From NCBI RefSeq assembly GCF_027587175.1, contig NZ_JAPCID010000007.1, positions 143,229 to 207,228 of the forward strand: 64,000 nucleotides of DNA, written 5' to 3'. Source of the DNA: Solirubrobacter deserti. GTDB taxonomy: Bacteria; Actinomycetota; Thermoleophilia; Solirubrobacterales; Solirubrobacteraceae. The position numbers were made by a program, and so were the translations under genes. The stretch's first letter is position 1, and each line of letters starts with the position of its first letter. Under the pieces are notes generated by a model. It saw only the letters and a program-made list of their open reading frames with translations, ran no database searches and had not been told where the DNA came from. Shown here piece after piece: positions 15,905-23,261 of this stretch.

Positions 15905-17197
15905 ATGACAGGGGACGCCGCACGGCTCTATCACGCGCTGAGCGCCTACAAGGCCGGCGACGACTTCCCGGCCACACCCGCCGACCACCCGCTCGTCCTG
16001 CAGGACCTGGTCACCAACGACTTCGCGCGCTGGCCGTATCCGTACAAGCGGTACGACCTCCCGCGCGTCCCGCTGCCGCGCGAGCTGGAAGGCCTCGGCC
16101 GCGTGCTCTACCTGTCCTCCGGCGTCGTGCGTACGACGCAGCGGCCCGGCCGGCCGAACGTCTTGTTCCGGGCGGCGGGCTCGGCGGGCGGCCGCTTCCC
16201 GCTCGAGCTCTACGTGTCCGCGCTCGACGGCGTGCACTGGTACGACCCCGAGCAGCACGCGCTCGTGCGTATCGCGCCGCCGGCGGGCGGCGAGGCGACG
16301 ACGCTGATCGTCACCGGCGTCCCGTGGCGCACCGCCTGGCGCTACGCCGAGCGCGGCTTCCGCCACCTCTACTGGGACGCCGGCACGATGCTGTCGCACG
16401 TGCTCGCGCTCGCGCCGGGGGCGCGGCTGTTCACGCGCTTCCCCGACGAGCCGGTCACGCGGTTGGTGGGCGCGGACGGCGTGCACGAGTTCCCGCTCGC
16501 GGTCGTCGCGCTCGACGACGGCGAGCCCGCGATCGAGCCGGGCGGGGAGGCGGCCACCGGGGCCGTGGACGCCGCGCCGCTCGAGCTCCCGCTGATCACC
16601 GCCGCCCAGCGGGCGGGCGACACGGACGCGCTGGGCGAGCCCTGGCCGCTGCGCGCGGAACCGGTGGCGGACGACGTGATCCTCAAGCGCGGGTCGACGC
16701 GGCTGATGGACGAGACGGCGACGATCCCGCGCACCGTCTTCGAGACGCTCCTGGGCGCGCTCGACGGGGTCCGCCACCCGCACTTCGTCGCCGTCCACGG
16801 CGTGGACGACGTCGCGCCGGGCCTCTACCGCTGGCCCGAGCCGCTGCGCACCGGGAACCTGCGCGACGAGCTCTACCGCCTGTGCTGGGACCAGCCGCTC
16901 GGCCGCACGGCGGCGTTCGTGGTCATGGGTGCCATGGACCTGGCCGCGCTCGACGACCGCGGCTACCGCGAAGCGCAGCTGGAGGCGGGGATCGTCGAGG
17001 GCCGGCTGCACCTGGCGGCGTACGCGCACGGGCTCGGCGCGAGCGGCATGACGTTCCTGGACGGCGAGTTCGAGGCGACGATCGGCGCGCCGCTCGCGGC
17101 GACGCTGTTCACGTGCGTGGGCGTCCCGGCCTACCGCAACACGGCGGGCGGCCGGCCGGGCGCGCCGGTCGCGGTCGTCGTCCCGTCTCCCGAGTGA
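15905..17197 (+). CDS. SagB/ThcOx-type nitroreductase-fold dehydrogenase
   Basis: 430 residues from ATG 15905. Two related nitroreductase-like halves are visible. The first has LGRVLYLSSGVVRTTQRPGR, the SagB-type opening, then GTMLSHVLALA; the second has PRTVFETLLGALDGVRHP and AAYAHGLGASGMTFLDGEF. SagB-like enzymes use FMN to oxidise azolines in peptides to azoles. There is no YcaO cyclodehydratase or precursor peptide nearby, so this is a stand-alone member and its substrate is unknown. CACTAT at 15893-15898 lies 6 bases before the ATG, suggesting a leaderless mRNA. Divergent from the DUF427 gene. Confidence 0.8.
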   Translation: MTGDAARLYHALSAYKAGDDFPATPADHPLVLQDLVTNDFARWPYPYKRYDLPRVPLPRELEGLGRVLYLSSGVVRTTQRPGRPNVLFRAAGSAGGRFPLELYVSALDGVHWYDPEQHALVRIAPPAGGEATTLIVTGVPWRTAWRYAERGFRHLYWDAGTMLSHVLALAPGARLFTRFPDEPVTRLVGADGVHEFPLAVVALDDGEPAIEPGGEAATGAVDAAPLELPLITAAQRAGDTDALGEPWPLRAEPVADDVILKRGSTRLMDETATIPRTVFETLLGALDGVRHPHFVAVHGVDDVAPGLYRWPEPLRTGNLRDELYRLCWDQPLGRTAAFVVMGAMDLAALDDRGYREAQLEAGIVEGRLHLAAYAHGLGASGMTFLDGEFEATIGAPLAATLFTCVGVPAYRNTAGGRPGAPVAVVVPSPE

Positions 17198-17494
17198 TCA
17201 GTCGATCGCGTCCTCGATCGCCTCGTTGGTCTCCTCGATCAGTTCGTCGGCGTCGGCCTGCGCCTCTGCGGCGATCTCGGCGGCCTCGCGCTGGGCCTGC
17301 GCGGCGTCGGCGTCGGCCGGGGGCACGTTCTCGGTCATGGCCTTGGTGACGTCGCGCTGGTACTCGAGCGCGCGCTGCTGGATGTCGTTGACGGTGCGCT
17401 CGGCCTCGTCGTTGCGCTTGTCGACGACGAACAGGGTGCCGCCGGCGATCAGGGCGGACACGAGCAGAGCGGTGAGGGGGCGACGCGGGTTCAT
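17198..17494 (-). CDS. Small anchored coiled-coil protein
   Basis: 98 residues from MNPRRPLTALLVSALIAGGT. One N-terminal membrane segment (about 7-25), a short basic stretch, then a charged, alanine-rich coiled coil to the end (QREAAEIAAEAQADADELIE). No family recognised; a periplasm-facing spacer or scaffold is a guess. Stop codons of this gene and the SagB-like gene are adjacent without a gap. The start codon follows a leader hairpin (17496-17539) whose arm contains the only GGAG that could bind the ribosome. Confidence 0.75.
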   Translation of the reverse strand: MNPRRPLTALLVSALIAGGTLFVVDKRNDEAERTVNDIQQRALEYQRDVTKAMTENVPPADADAAQAQREAAEIAAEAQADADELIEETNEAIEDAID

Positions 17495-17495
17495 T

Positions 17496-17539
17496 GGGAG
17501 GCTCCGGGGAGGGGGTTGCTTGACGTCCGGAAGCCTCCC
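17496..17539 (-). promoter_or_regulatory. Leader hairpin covering the ribosome binding site of the 98-residue gene
   Basis: GGGAGGCT-CCGG (17496-17507) pairs with CCGGAAGCCTCCC (17527-17539) with one bulged base. In the mRNA of the leftward gene the second arm ends one base before the ATG and includes the GGAG that would serve as ribosome binding site. It may tune translation or simply be structural; inference only. Confidence 0.4.
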
Positions 17540-17581
17540 GAACGGCGGCCCCGCGGTCCGTGGAGCCAGCCAGCCGACTGA

Positions 17582-17599
17582 GTGGCGGCGATCCGCCAC
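17582..17599. repeat. Short perfect hairpin upstream of the AfsR-like gene
   Basis: GTGGCGG (17582-17588), loop CGAT, CCGCCAC (17593-17599). It lies 35 bases before the start at 17635, between divergent genes. Could be an operator or a leader structure. Confidence 0.4.
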
Positions 17600-17634
17600 G
17601 ACCCGGCGGTTCGCCTCCTGCGACAGTACGGGCC

Positions 17635-20592
17635 ATGCGCGTAGGGCTGCTCGGACCGCTCGAGATCGAGCACGAGGGTGAAGCGGTCGCGGTCGGCGGC
17701 GGGCGGCTGCGCGCGCTGCTCGCGCGCCTCGCCCTCGACGCGGGGCGGCCCGTGACCACCGGCGCGCTCGTGGAGGCGGTGTGGGAGGACGAGTTGCCCG
17801 CCGATCACGTGCACGCGCTGCAGTCGCTCGTCTCGCGGCTGCGGCGGGCGCTCGGCGACGCGGCGCTCGTGGCGCCCGCGCCGGGCGGGTACCGGCTGGA
17901 GGCGCAGACCGACGTGCAGGAGTTCGAGCGCGAAGGCGCGCTCGAGCTGTGGCGCGGGCCCGCCCTCGCGGACCTGCGCGGGTACCGCTTCGCGCAGCTG
18001 GCCGCCGAGCGGCTGGAGGAGCAGCGCGTCGCGGCGCTGATCGCGACGGGCGACCTGCCGACGCTGGAGGCGCTGCACGCCGAGCACCCGCTGCACGAGC
18101 GGCTCGCGGCGCGGCTGATCGGCGCGCTGTTCGCGGCCGGGCGCCAGGCCGACGCGCTCGCCGTCTACGAGCGCACGCGCCGGCGGCTGGACGACGAGCT
18201 CGGCGTCGCGCCGTCGCCGGAGCTCCAGCAGGCGCACCTGGCCGTGGTGCAGGGGGAGCGCAAGACGCGGCGGACCAACCTGCCCGCGCCCGTGACGAGC
18301 TTCGTAGGGCGCGAGGCCGAGCTCGAGCGGATCGATGAGCTGCTCGACCGTGCGCGGCTGATCACCCTGCTCGGCCCGGGCGGGGCGGGCAAGACGCGCC
18401 TCGCGCGCGAGGCGGTCGCGCGCCACGTCGACGACGTCGCCGACGGCGTCTGGATGGTCGAGCTCGCGCCGATCACCGACGAGTCCGAGATCGTGGGCGC
18501 GGTCGTCGGCGCGCTCGGGCTGCGCGAGGCGGTCCTGCCGGGCATGGCGCCACGGGACTCGCTGCCGCGCCTGCTCGACGTGCTCGCCGAGCGCGAGACG
18601 ATCGTCGTGCTCGACAACTGCGAGCACGTGATCGCGGGCGCGGCCGACCTCGCCGACCGGCTGCTGGCGAGCTGCCCGCGGCTGAAGGTGGTGGCCACGA
18701 GCCGCGAGGCGCTGGCGATCGACGGCGAGGCGCTGGTGCCGGTGCCGCCATTGGCCGAGTCGCCCGCGGTCACGCTGTTCGCCGACCGCGCGGCCGCCGC
18801 GCGGCCCGGCTACGTGATCGATGAGGCGGGCCGCGAGATCTGCCGCCGGCTCGACGGGCTGCCGCTCGCGCTCGAGCTGGCCGCGGCGCGGCTGCGGACC
18901 TTGACCGCCGGCGAGCTGGCGGAGCGGCTGGACGATCGCTTCCGCGTGCTCACGGGTGGCTCGCGCACCGCCCTTCCGCGTCACCGCACGCTGCGCGCGG
19001 TGGTCGACTGGAGCTGGGAGCTGCTCGACGACCCCGAGCGGGTGCTCGCGCGCCGGATCGCACTGTTCACCGCGGGCGCGACGGTCGCCTCGGCGAGCGC
19101 GGTCTACGGCGCGGACGCGTTCGACGGGCTGGCCGCGCTGGCCGAGCGGTCCCTGGTTCAGGTCGTGCCCGACTCCGAGCCCACGCGCTACCGGATGCTG
19201 GAGACGATCCGCGAGTACGGGCTCGAGAAGCTCGAGGCGGCGGGCGAGCTGGAATCGACGCGCGGCGCGCACGCGCGCTACTTCGCCAAGCTGGTGGCGG
19301 AGGCCGAGCCGCGACTGCGCGGGCCCGAGCAGGCGCGCTGGTTCGCGCTCGTGGATGCTGAGCGCGAGCACGTGCTCACGGCGCTCCGGCACTTCGGCGA
19401 GCTGCCCGACGCGCGCGCCGCGGTCGCGCTGGCCGTCGATCTGCTGTGGGTGTGGGTGCTGTCCGGCAGCCAGCAGGAGGCGCTGACGTGGACGCGCTTC
19501 GCGGCCGCGGTGCCCGGTGACGCCGATCCCGAGGACCGGGCGATCCTCGAAGGGATGCTCGCCATCGCCGCGCTCGAGGATCACCCCGACCAACCGGGGG
19601 CCGAGGCGACCCTGAAGGCGCTGCACGAGCGGGCGCTGCCGCTCGACGATCGGCGGCGGCCGCTCGTCGCGCTCGCCAAGGTGATGCTCGAGATGTTCGC
19701 CGCGCCCGAGGAGCGCGCCTGTGAGGCGGCGGCCCTCGCGCATCCCGACCCGTGGGTGCGGGCGACCGTGCGGCTGTTCCTCTCGGTCCGGGCCGAGAAC
19801 GAGGGCGACATCGCGCTGATGGGCGAGCAGCTGACCGCGGCGCGTGAGCAGCTGGAGGCGCTCGGCGACCGCTGGGCGCTCGGCATGGCGCTGTTCTTCG
19901 AGTCCGGCCGCTTGATCCTGATCGCCGACCTCGAGGGCGCCGAGGCGGTCCTCGAGGAGGTGCGCGAAGCGCTCTCGGCGCTCAGCCCGGACGCCATCAC
20001 GGGCATGCTGGACATCCGGATCGCCGACATCCGCACCCGTCGCGGCGACCTTGACGGCGCGCGCTTCCACATCACGCGCGCCCGCGAGCGGCGGGACGTC
20101 GGCCGCGACGACCTGGCGTTCATCCAGTCCATGGAGGCGCGGATCGAGTGGCTGGCGGGTGACATCGACGCGGCGGCCGCGGTGCTCGAGGACGCGCTGG
20201 AGCGGCTCGGCCGGGCGCCGCTGACGATGCCGCAGGCGCAGCACGGGCACGCGCTCCTGCACTCCATCAGCGCGTCGGTCGCGGCCGAGCGCGGCGACTT
20301 CGAAGCCGCCGACCGCCACTTCGCCGCTGCCTACGCGGCGGGCGCCGGCACCAAGGACATGCCGATGCTCGCCGCCGTCGCCGTGGCGGGCGCGACGGTG
20401 GCCGCCGCGCGCGGCGAGCGCGTGGCGGCGGCCGAGTTGCTGGCGGCGGCGACGGCGATCCGCGGCGCCGAGGATCCCACCAACCCGGAGATCACCCGGC
20501 TGGACGTCGGGATCGCGCCGCCGGTCACACGCGCGGACGCGCTCGCGGCGCTCGAGGCGGCCGGCTCACGCGCGGCGCCCATAGCTCCGTAG
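17635..20592 (+). CDS. AfsR/SARP-type regulator with BTAD and NB-ARC-like ATPase
   Basis: 985 residues from MRVGLLGPLEIEHEGE; the frame to 17560 is upstream noise. Domains in order: OmpR-like winged helix (1-90, with VEAVWEDELPADHVHALQSL), BTAD helical domain (about 95-215, ending in YERTRRRLDDELGVAPSPEL), a P-loop NTPase starting at NLPAPVTSFVGREAELERID with LLGPGGAGKTRLAREA near residue 243 and VVLDNCEHV at about 325, then TPR-like helical repeats to the C-terminus. AfsR-type proteins integrate signals and switch on specialised metabolism genes. It converges on the ABC exporter genes and overlaps the permease gene tail by 27 bases. Confidence 0.92.
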   Translation: MRVGLLGPLEIEHEGEAVAVGGGRLRALLARLALDAGRPVTTGALVEAVWEDELPADHVHALQSLVSRLRRALGDAALVAPAPGGYRLEAQTDVQEFEREGALELWRGPALADLRGYRFAQLAAERLEEQRVAALIATGDLPTLEALHAEHPLHERLAARLIGALFAAGRQADALAVYERTRRRLDDELGVAPSPELQQAHLAVVQGERKTRRTNLPAPVTSFVGREAELERIDELLDRARLITLLGPGGAGKTRLAREAVARHVDDVADGVWMVELAPITDESEIVGAVVGALGLREAVLPGMAPRDSLPRLLDVLAERETIVVLDNCEHVIAGAADLADRLLASCPRLKVVATSREALAIDGEALVPVPPLAESPAVTLFADRAAAARPGYVIDEAGREICRRLDGLPLALELAAARLRTLTAGELAERLDDRFRVLTGGSRTALPRHRTLRAVVDWSWELLDDPERVLARRIALFTAGATVASASAVYGADAFDGLAALAERSLVQVVPDSEPTRYRMLETIREYGLEKLEAAGELESTRGAHARYFAKLVAEAEPRLRGPEQARWFALVDAEREHVLTALRHFGELPDARAAVALAVDLLWVWVLSGSQQEALTWTRFAAAVPGDADPEDRAILEGMLAIAALEDHPDQPGAEATLKALHERALPLDDRRRPLVALAKVMLEMFAAPEERACEAAALAHPDPWVRATVRLFLSVRAENEGDIALMGEQLTAAREQLEALGDRWALGMALFFESGRLILIADLEGAEAVLEEVREALSALSPDAITGMLDIRIADIRTRRGDLDGARFHITRARERRDVGRDDLAFIQSMEARIEWLAGDIDAAAAVLEDALERLGRAPLTMPQAQHGHALLHSISASVAAERGDFEAADRHFAAAYAAGAGTKDMPMLAAVAVAGATVAAARGERVAAAELLAAATAIRGAEDPTNPEITRLDVGIAPPVTRADALAALEAAGSRAAPIAP

Positions 20593-21333
20593 CGCGAGCG
20601 GGACGAAGACCACCAGCAGCACCGCCATCGACACCAGCGTCCAGAGCAGGTGGTTGCCCATCGGGTCGCCCAGCATCAGCGCGCGCAGCACGCCGATCAG
20701 GTGCGTGAGCGGGTTCACGTCGGTGAACGTCTGCAGCCAGTCCGGCATCGTGCTGGTCGGGACGAACGTGCTGGTGCCGAACGTCAGCGGGAACATCGTC
20801 AGCAGCACGATCCCCTGCACCGCGCCCGGCGTGCGCGCGATGGTGCCGATGAAGACGGACGCCCAGCTCAGGCACAGCGCGAACGCGATCACGATGCCGG
20901 CCGCGGCGAGCACCTCGAGCGGGCTCGTCTCGGCGCGGAAGCCGATCGCGTAGCCGAACCCGATCGTCACGGCGCACATCAGCACGTAGCGGACGATGTC
21001 GGCGAACACGGCGCCGACCAGCGGTGCGGCGCGGGAGATGGGGAGGCTGCGGAAGCGGTCGAAGACGCCCTTCTCGATGTCGGTGTTGAGGTTCACGCCG
21101 ATCGACACGGACGCGAATGCGACCATCTGCGCGAGCACGCCCGGGAGCAGGAACTGCAGGTAGTCCTGCTGGGAGCCGCCGGCGAGCGCGCCGCCGAAGA
21201 TGTAGGTGAACAGCGCGAGGAAGATGACCGGCTGGAACGTGACGTCCAGCAGCGCCTCCGGGTTGCGGGTGACGCCGATCAGGTTGCGCTTGGCCAGCAC
21301 GAGGCTGTGCCGCGGGAGAGCGAGCGCGCTCAT
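20566..21333 (-). CDS. ABC-2 type transporter permease (DrrB-like)
   Basis: 255 residues with about six transmembrane helices and the ABC-2 motif NPLTHLIGVLRALMLGDPMG near residue 205. The ATGA overlap with the ATPase gene couples their translation, and the two form a half-transporter unit that dimerises in the cytoplasmic membrane. Homologues export daunorubicin-like drugs, lipids or polysaccharides; the substrate here is unknown. Its last 27 bases overlap the AfsR-like gene on the other strand. Confidence 0.92.
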   Translation of the reverse strand: MSALALPRHSLVLAKRNLIGVTRNPEALLDVTFQPVIFLALFTYIFGGALAGGSQQDYLQFLLPGVLAQMVAFASVSIGVNLNTDIEKGVFDRFRSLPISRAAPLVGAVFADIVRYVLMCAVTIGFGYAIGFRAETSPLEVLAAAGIVIAFALCLSWASVFIGTIARTPGAVQGIVLLTMFPLTFGTSTFVPTSTMPDWLQTFTDVNPLTHLIGVLRALMLGDPMGNHLLWTLVSMAVLLVVFVPLALRSYGRRA

Positions 21334-22283
21334 GCGAGCACCTCCTGGGGGTTCTCGGTGCGGCCCGTGAGGGTGAAGAAGACCTCGTCGAGGCTCGGCA
21401 GGTGCAGGGACAGCTCAGTGACGGCGATGTTCGCCTCGTTGAGCCGGTAGATCGCGTCGCCGAGCACCTCGTCGCCGGCGACGGGGACGCTGACCACGCC
21501 GCGGCCGGTGTGCTCGGCGCGGGTCCCGGCGAGATCGCCGATGATCGTGGCGGTCTCGTCGAGGCGGTCCGGATCCACGGGGCGGACCGTGAGCCGCTGC
21601 CCCCCGACGACGCGCTTGAGCCCGCTCGGCGTGTCGTGAGCGATGACGCTGCCGTGGTTGATGACGGTGATCTCGTCCGCGAGCGCGTCGGCCTCCTCCA
21701 GATACTGCGTGGTGAGCAGGACGGTCGACCCGTCGTGGACGAGCGAGCGCACGACGCCCCACATGTCCTCGCGCTTGCTCGGGTCCAGCCCGGTCGTCGG
21801 CTCGTCGAGGAAGATCACGGACGGGCGCCCGACGAGGGACGCCGCGAGGTCGAGCCGGCGCCGCATGCCGCCCGAGTACGTCTTGGCGGGGCGCTTGGCC
21901 GCGTCCGTGAGGTCGAACCACTCGAGCAGCTCGTGCGCGCGGGCCTTGGCCCGCTTGCCGGACAGGTTGAGCAGCTGCCCGATCATCGTCAGGTTCTGCT
22001 CGCCGGTGAGCAGCTCGTCCACGGACGCGTACTGGCCGGTCAGGCCGATCGTCTCGCGGACCTTGGCCGGCTCGCGCGCGACGTCGATCCCGTTGATGCG
22101 CGCGCTGCCCGCGTCGGCCTGGATGAGGGTGGCGAGGATCCGGACGGCGGTCGTCTTGCCGGCCCCGTTCGGGCCGAGCACGCCGAGCACCGTCCCCCGG
22201 CGCGCGGCGAGGTCCACCCCGTCGAGCGCCTGCGTGTCTCCGAAGCGCTTGCGCAGTCCTTCGGCTTCGATGGCGTAGTCCAT
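21330..22283 (-). CDS. ABC transporter ATP-binding protein (DrrA-like)
   Basis: 317 residues from the ATG at 22283 (MDYAIEAEGLRKRFG); a GTG nine codons upstream at 22310 is possible. Walker A GPNGAGKTT (about 41), signature YSGGMRRRLDLAASLVG (about 136), Walker B VIFLDEPTTGLDPS, H-loop LLTTQYLEEADALAD. The ~100-residue C-terminal domain ending SLHLPSLDEVFFTLTGRT is the DrrA-type regulatory extension. Powers the permease encoded downstream. A second, similar pair is at 32336-34032. Confidence 0.94.
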   Translation of the reverse strand: MDYAIEAEGLRKRFGDTQALDGVDLAARRGTVLGVLGPNGAGKTTAVRILATLIQADAGSARINGIDVAREPAKVRETIGLTGQYASVDELLTGEQNLTMIGQLLNLSGKRAKARAHELLEWFDLTDAAKRPAKTYSGGMRRRLDLAASLVGRPSVIFLDEPTTGLDPSKREDMWGVVRSLVHDGSTVLLTTQYLEEADALADEITVINHGSVIAHDTPSGLKRVVGGQRLTVRPVDPDRLDETATIIGDLAGTRAEHTGRGVVSVPVAGDEVLGDAIYRLNEANIAVTELSLHLPSLDEVFFTLTGRTENPQEVLA

Positions 22284-22338
22284 GCCGGGAGCTTCGGCCG
22301 CGCCGCTCACACGGCGCGCGCAGATCGCTCACACCGGC

Positions 22339-22806
22339 TCACACGGCTGCGAGCTCCTCTGCGAGCAGGCCGTAGCGGACACCGTCCTGCCAGGCGCCGG
22401 CGCGGTCGTACGCCTGCCGCCGGCGGCCCTCTTCGGTGAACCCGGCGTTGGCGAACACGCGCTGCGCGGCGGTGTTGAAGCCGTAGACCTCGGCTTCCAC
22501 GCGGTGGATGTCGTGGTCGGCGACGAGGTGGCGCGCGAGCTGCTTGATGGCTTGGGTGGCGAGGCCGCGGCCGCCGTGTGCCGGGTCGATCATCAGCGTG
22601 CGGATGTCCGCGATCCGGCTGCGGCGGTTGACGAGCACCCAGCGGACGCCGCCGACCAGCTGGTGCTCGTGCTCGATCACGAGCAGCTCACCGGTGTCTT
22701 CGCGCAAGGATTCGGCCGCGGTGGTGGCAAGCGTCGCGGCGATCTCGGGGTGCTGCGCGAGCGCGACGAGCGCGTCGCGGTCGGCGGGCGTGGCCGGGCG
22801 GAGCAT
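22339..22806 (-). CDS. GNAT-family N-acetyltransferase
   Basis: 155 residues from MLRPATPADRDAL (22806); upstream in-frame starts would run under the VOC gene's leader. The acetyl-CoA binding motif A is DPAHGGRGLATQAIKQLARH (about 82-101), and FNTAAQRVFANAGFTEEGRR is motif B. The pattern is that of RimJ/RimL-like side-chain or N-terminal acetyltransferases; the substrate is not predictable. Transcribed away from the VOC gene; a 55-base gap separates its end from the ABC ATPase gene. Confidence 0.85.
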   Translation of the reverse strand: MLRPATPADRDALVALAQHPEIAATLATTAAESLREDTGELLVIEHEHQLVGGVRWVLVNRRSRIADIRTLMIDPAHGGRGLATQAIKQLARHLVADHDIHRVEAEVYGFNTAAQRVFANAGFTEEGRRRQAYDRAGAWQDGVRYGLLAEELAAV

Positions 22807-22893
22807 CGCGTCGCAGCGTACGAGCTCGGCGCGCGTGAACTCGGCGCCTGGGTAGCGCCGCATGAGCAGACAACTCGACCCTGGGAGGTTCCG

Positions 22894-23241
22894 ATGATCA
22901 AGGGCGTTGCGGCCGTGTGGGTGCCTGTGACCGACATGACCCGTGCCGTGCAGTTCTATGGCGACACGCTGGGGCTGAACGTGACCGAGCACGACGGCGA
23001 CTGGAGCGAGGTCGACGCGAACGGGCTCAAGATCGGGCTCAACAGCAGCGAATCGCCGGCCGGGGACGGCGGGGCGGCGATCGCCTTCCAGCCCGGCGGC
23101 GACATCGAGGAGGAGGTCGAGCGCCTGAAGGGCGAGGGCGTGGAGTTCCCGGACGGGATCGCCGATCAGCCGTGGGGGCGGATCGTCACGTTCAAGGACC
23201 CCGACGGGAACGACCTGCAGCTCTTCCAGCCGCCGCAGTAG
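22894..23241 (+). CDS. VOC-family (glyoxalase/bleomycin resistance fold) protein
   Basis: 115 residues, a single VOC module made of two beta-alpha-beta-beta-beta units. WVPVTDMTRAVQFYGDTLGL opens it and TFKDPDGNDLQLFQPP closes it with the usual metal-ligand glutamate position replaced by Q/L context, so metal binding is uncertain. VOC proteins bind metals or sequester small molecules. The start is supported by GGAGG at 22884-22888, five bases before the ATG, one of the few strong ribosome binding sites in the window. Confidence 0.85.
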   Translation: MIKGVAAVWVPVTDMTRAVQFYGDTLGLNVTEHDGDWSEVDANGLKIGLNSSESPAGDGGAAIAFQPGGDIEEEVERLKGEGVEFPDGIADQPWGRIVTFKDPDGNDLQLFQPPQ

Positions 23242-23261
23242 GAGCTATCGTCGCGCGCCCC

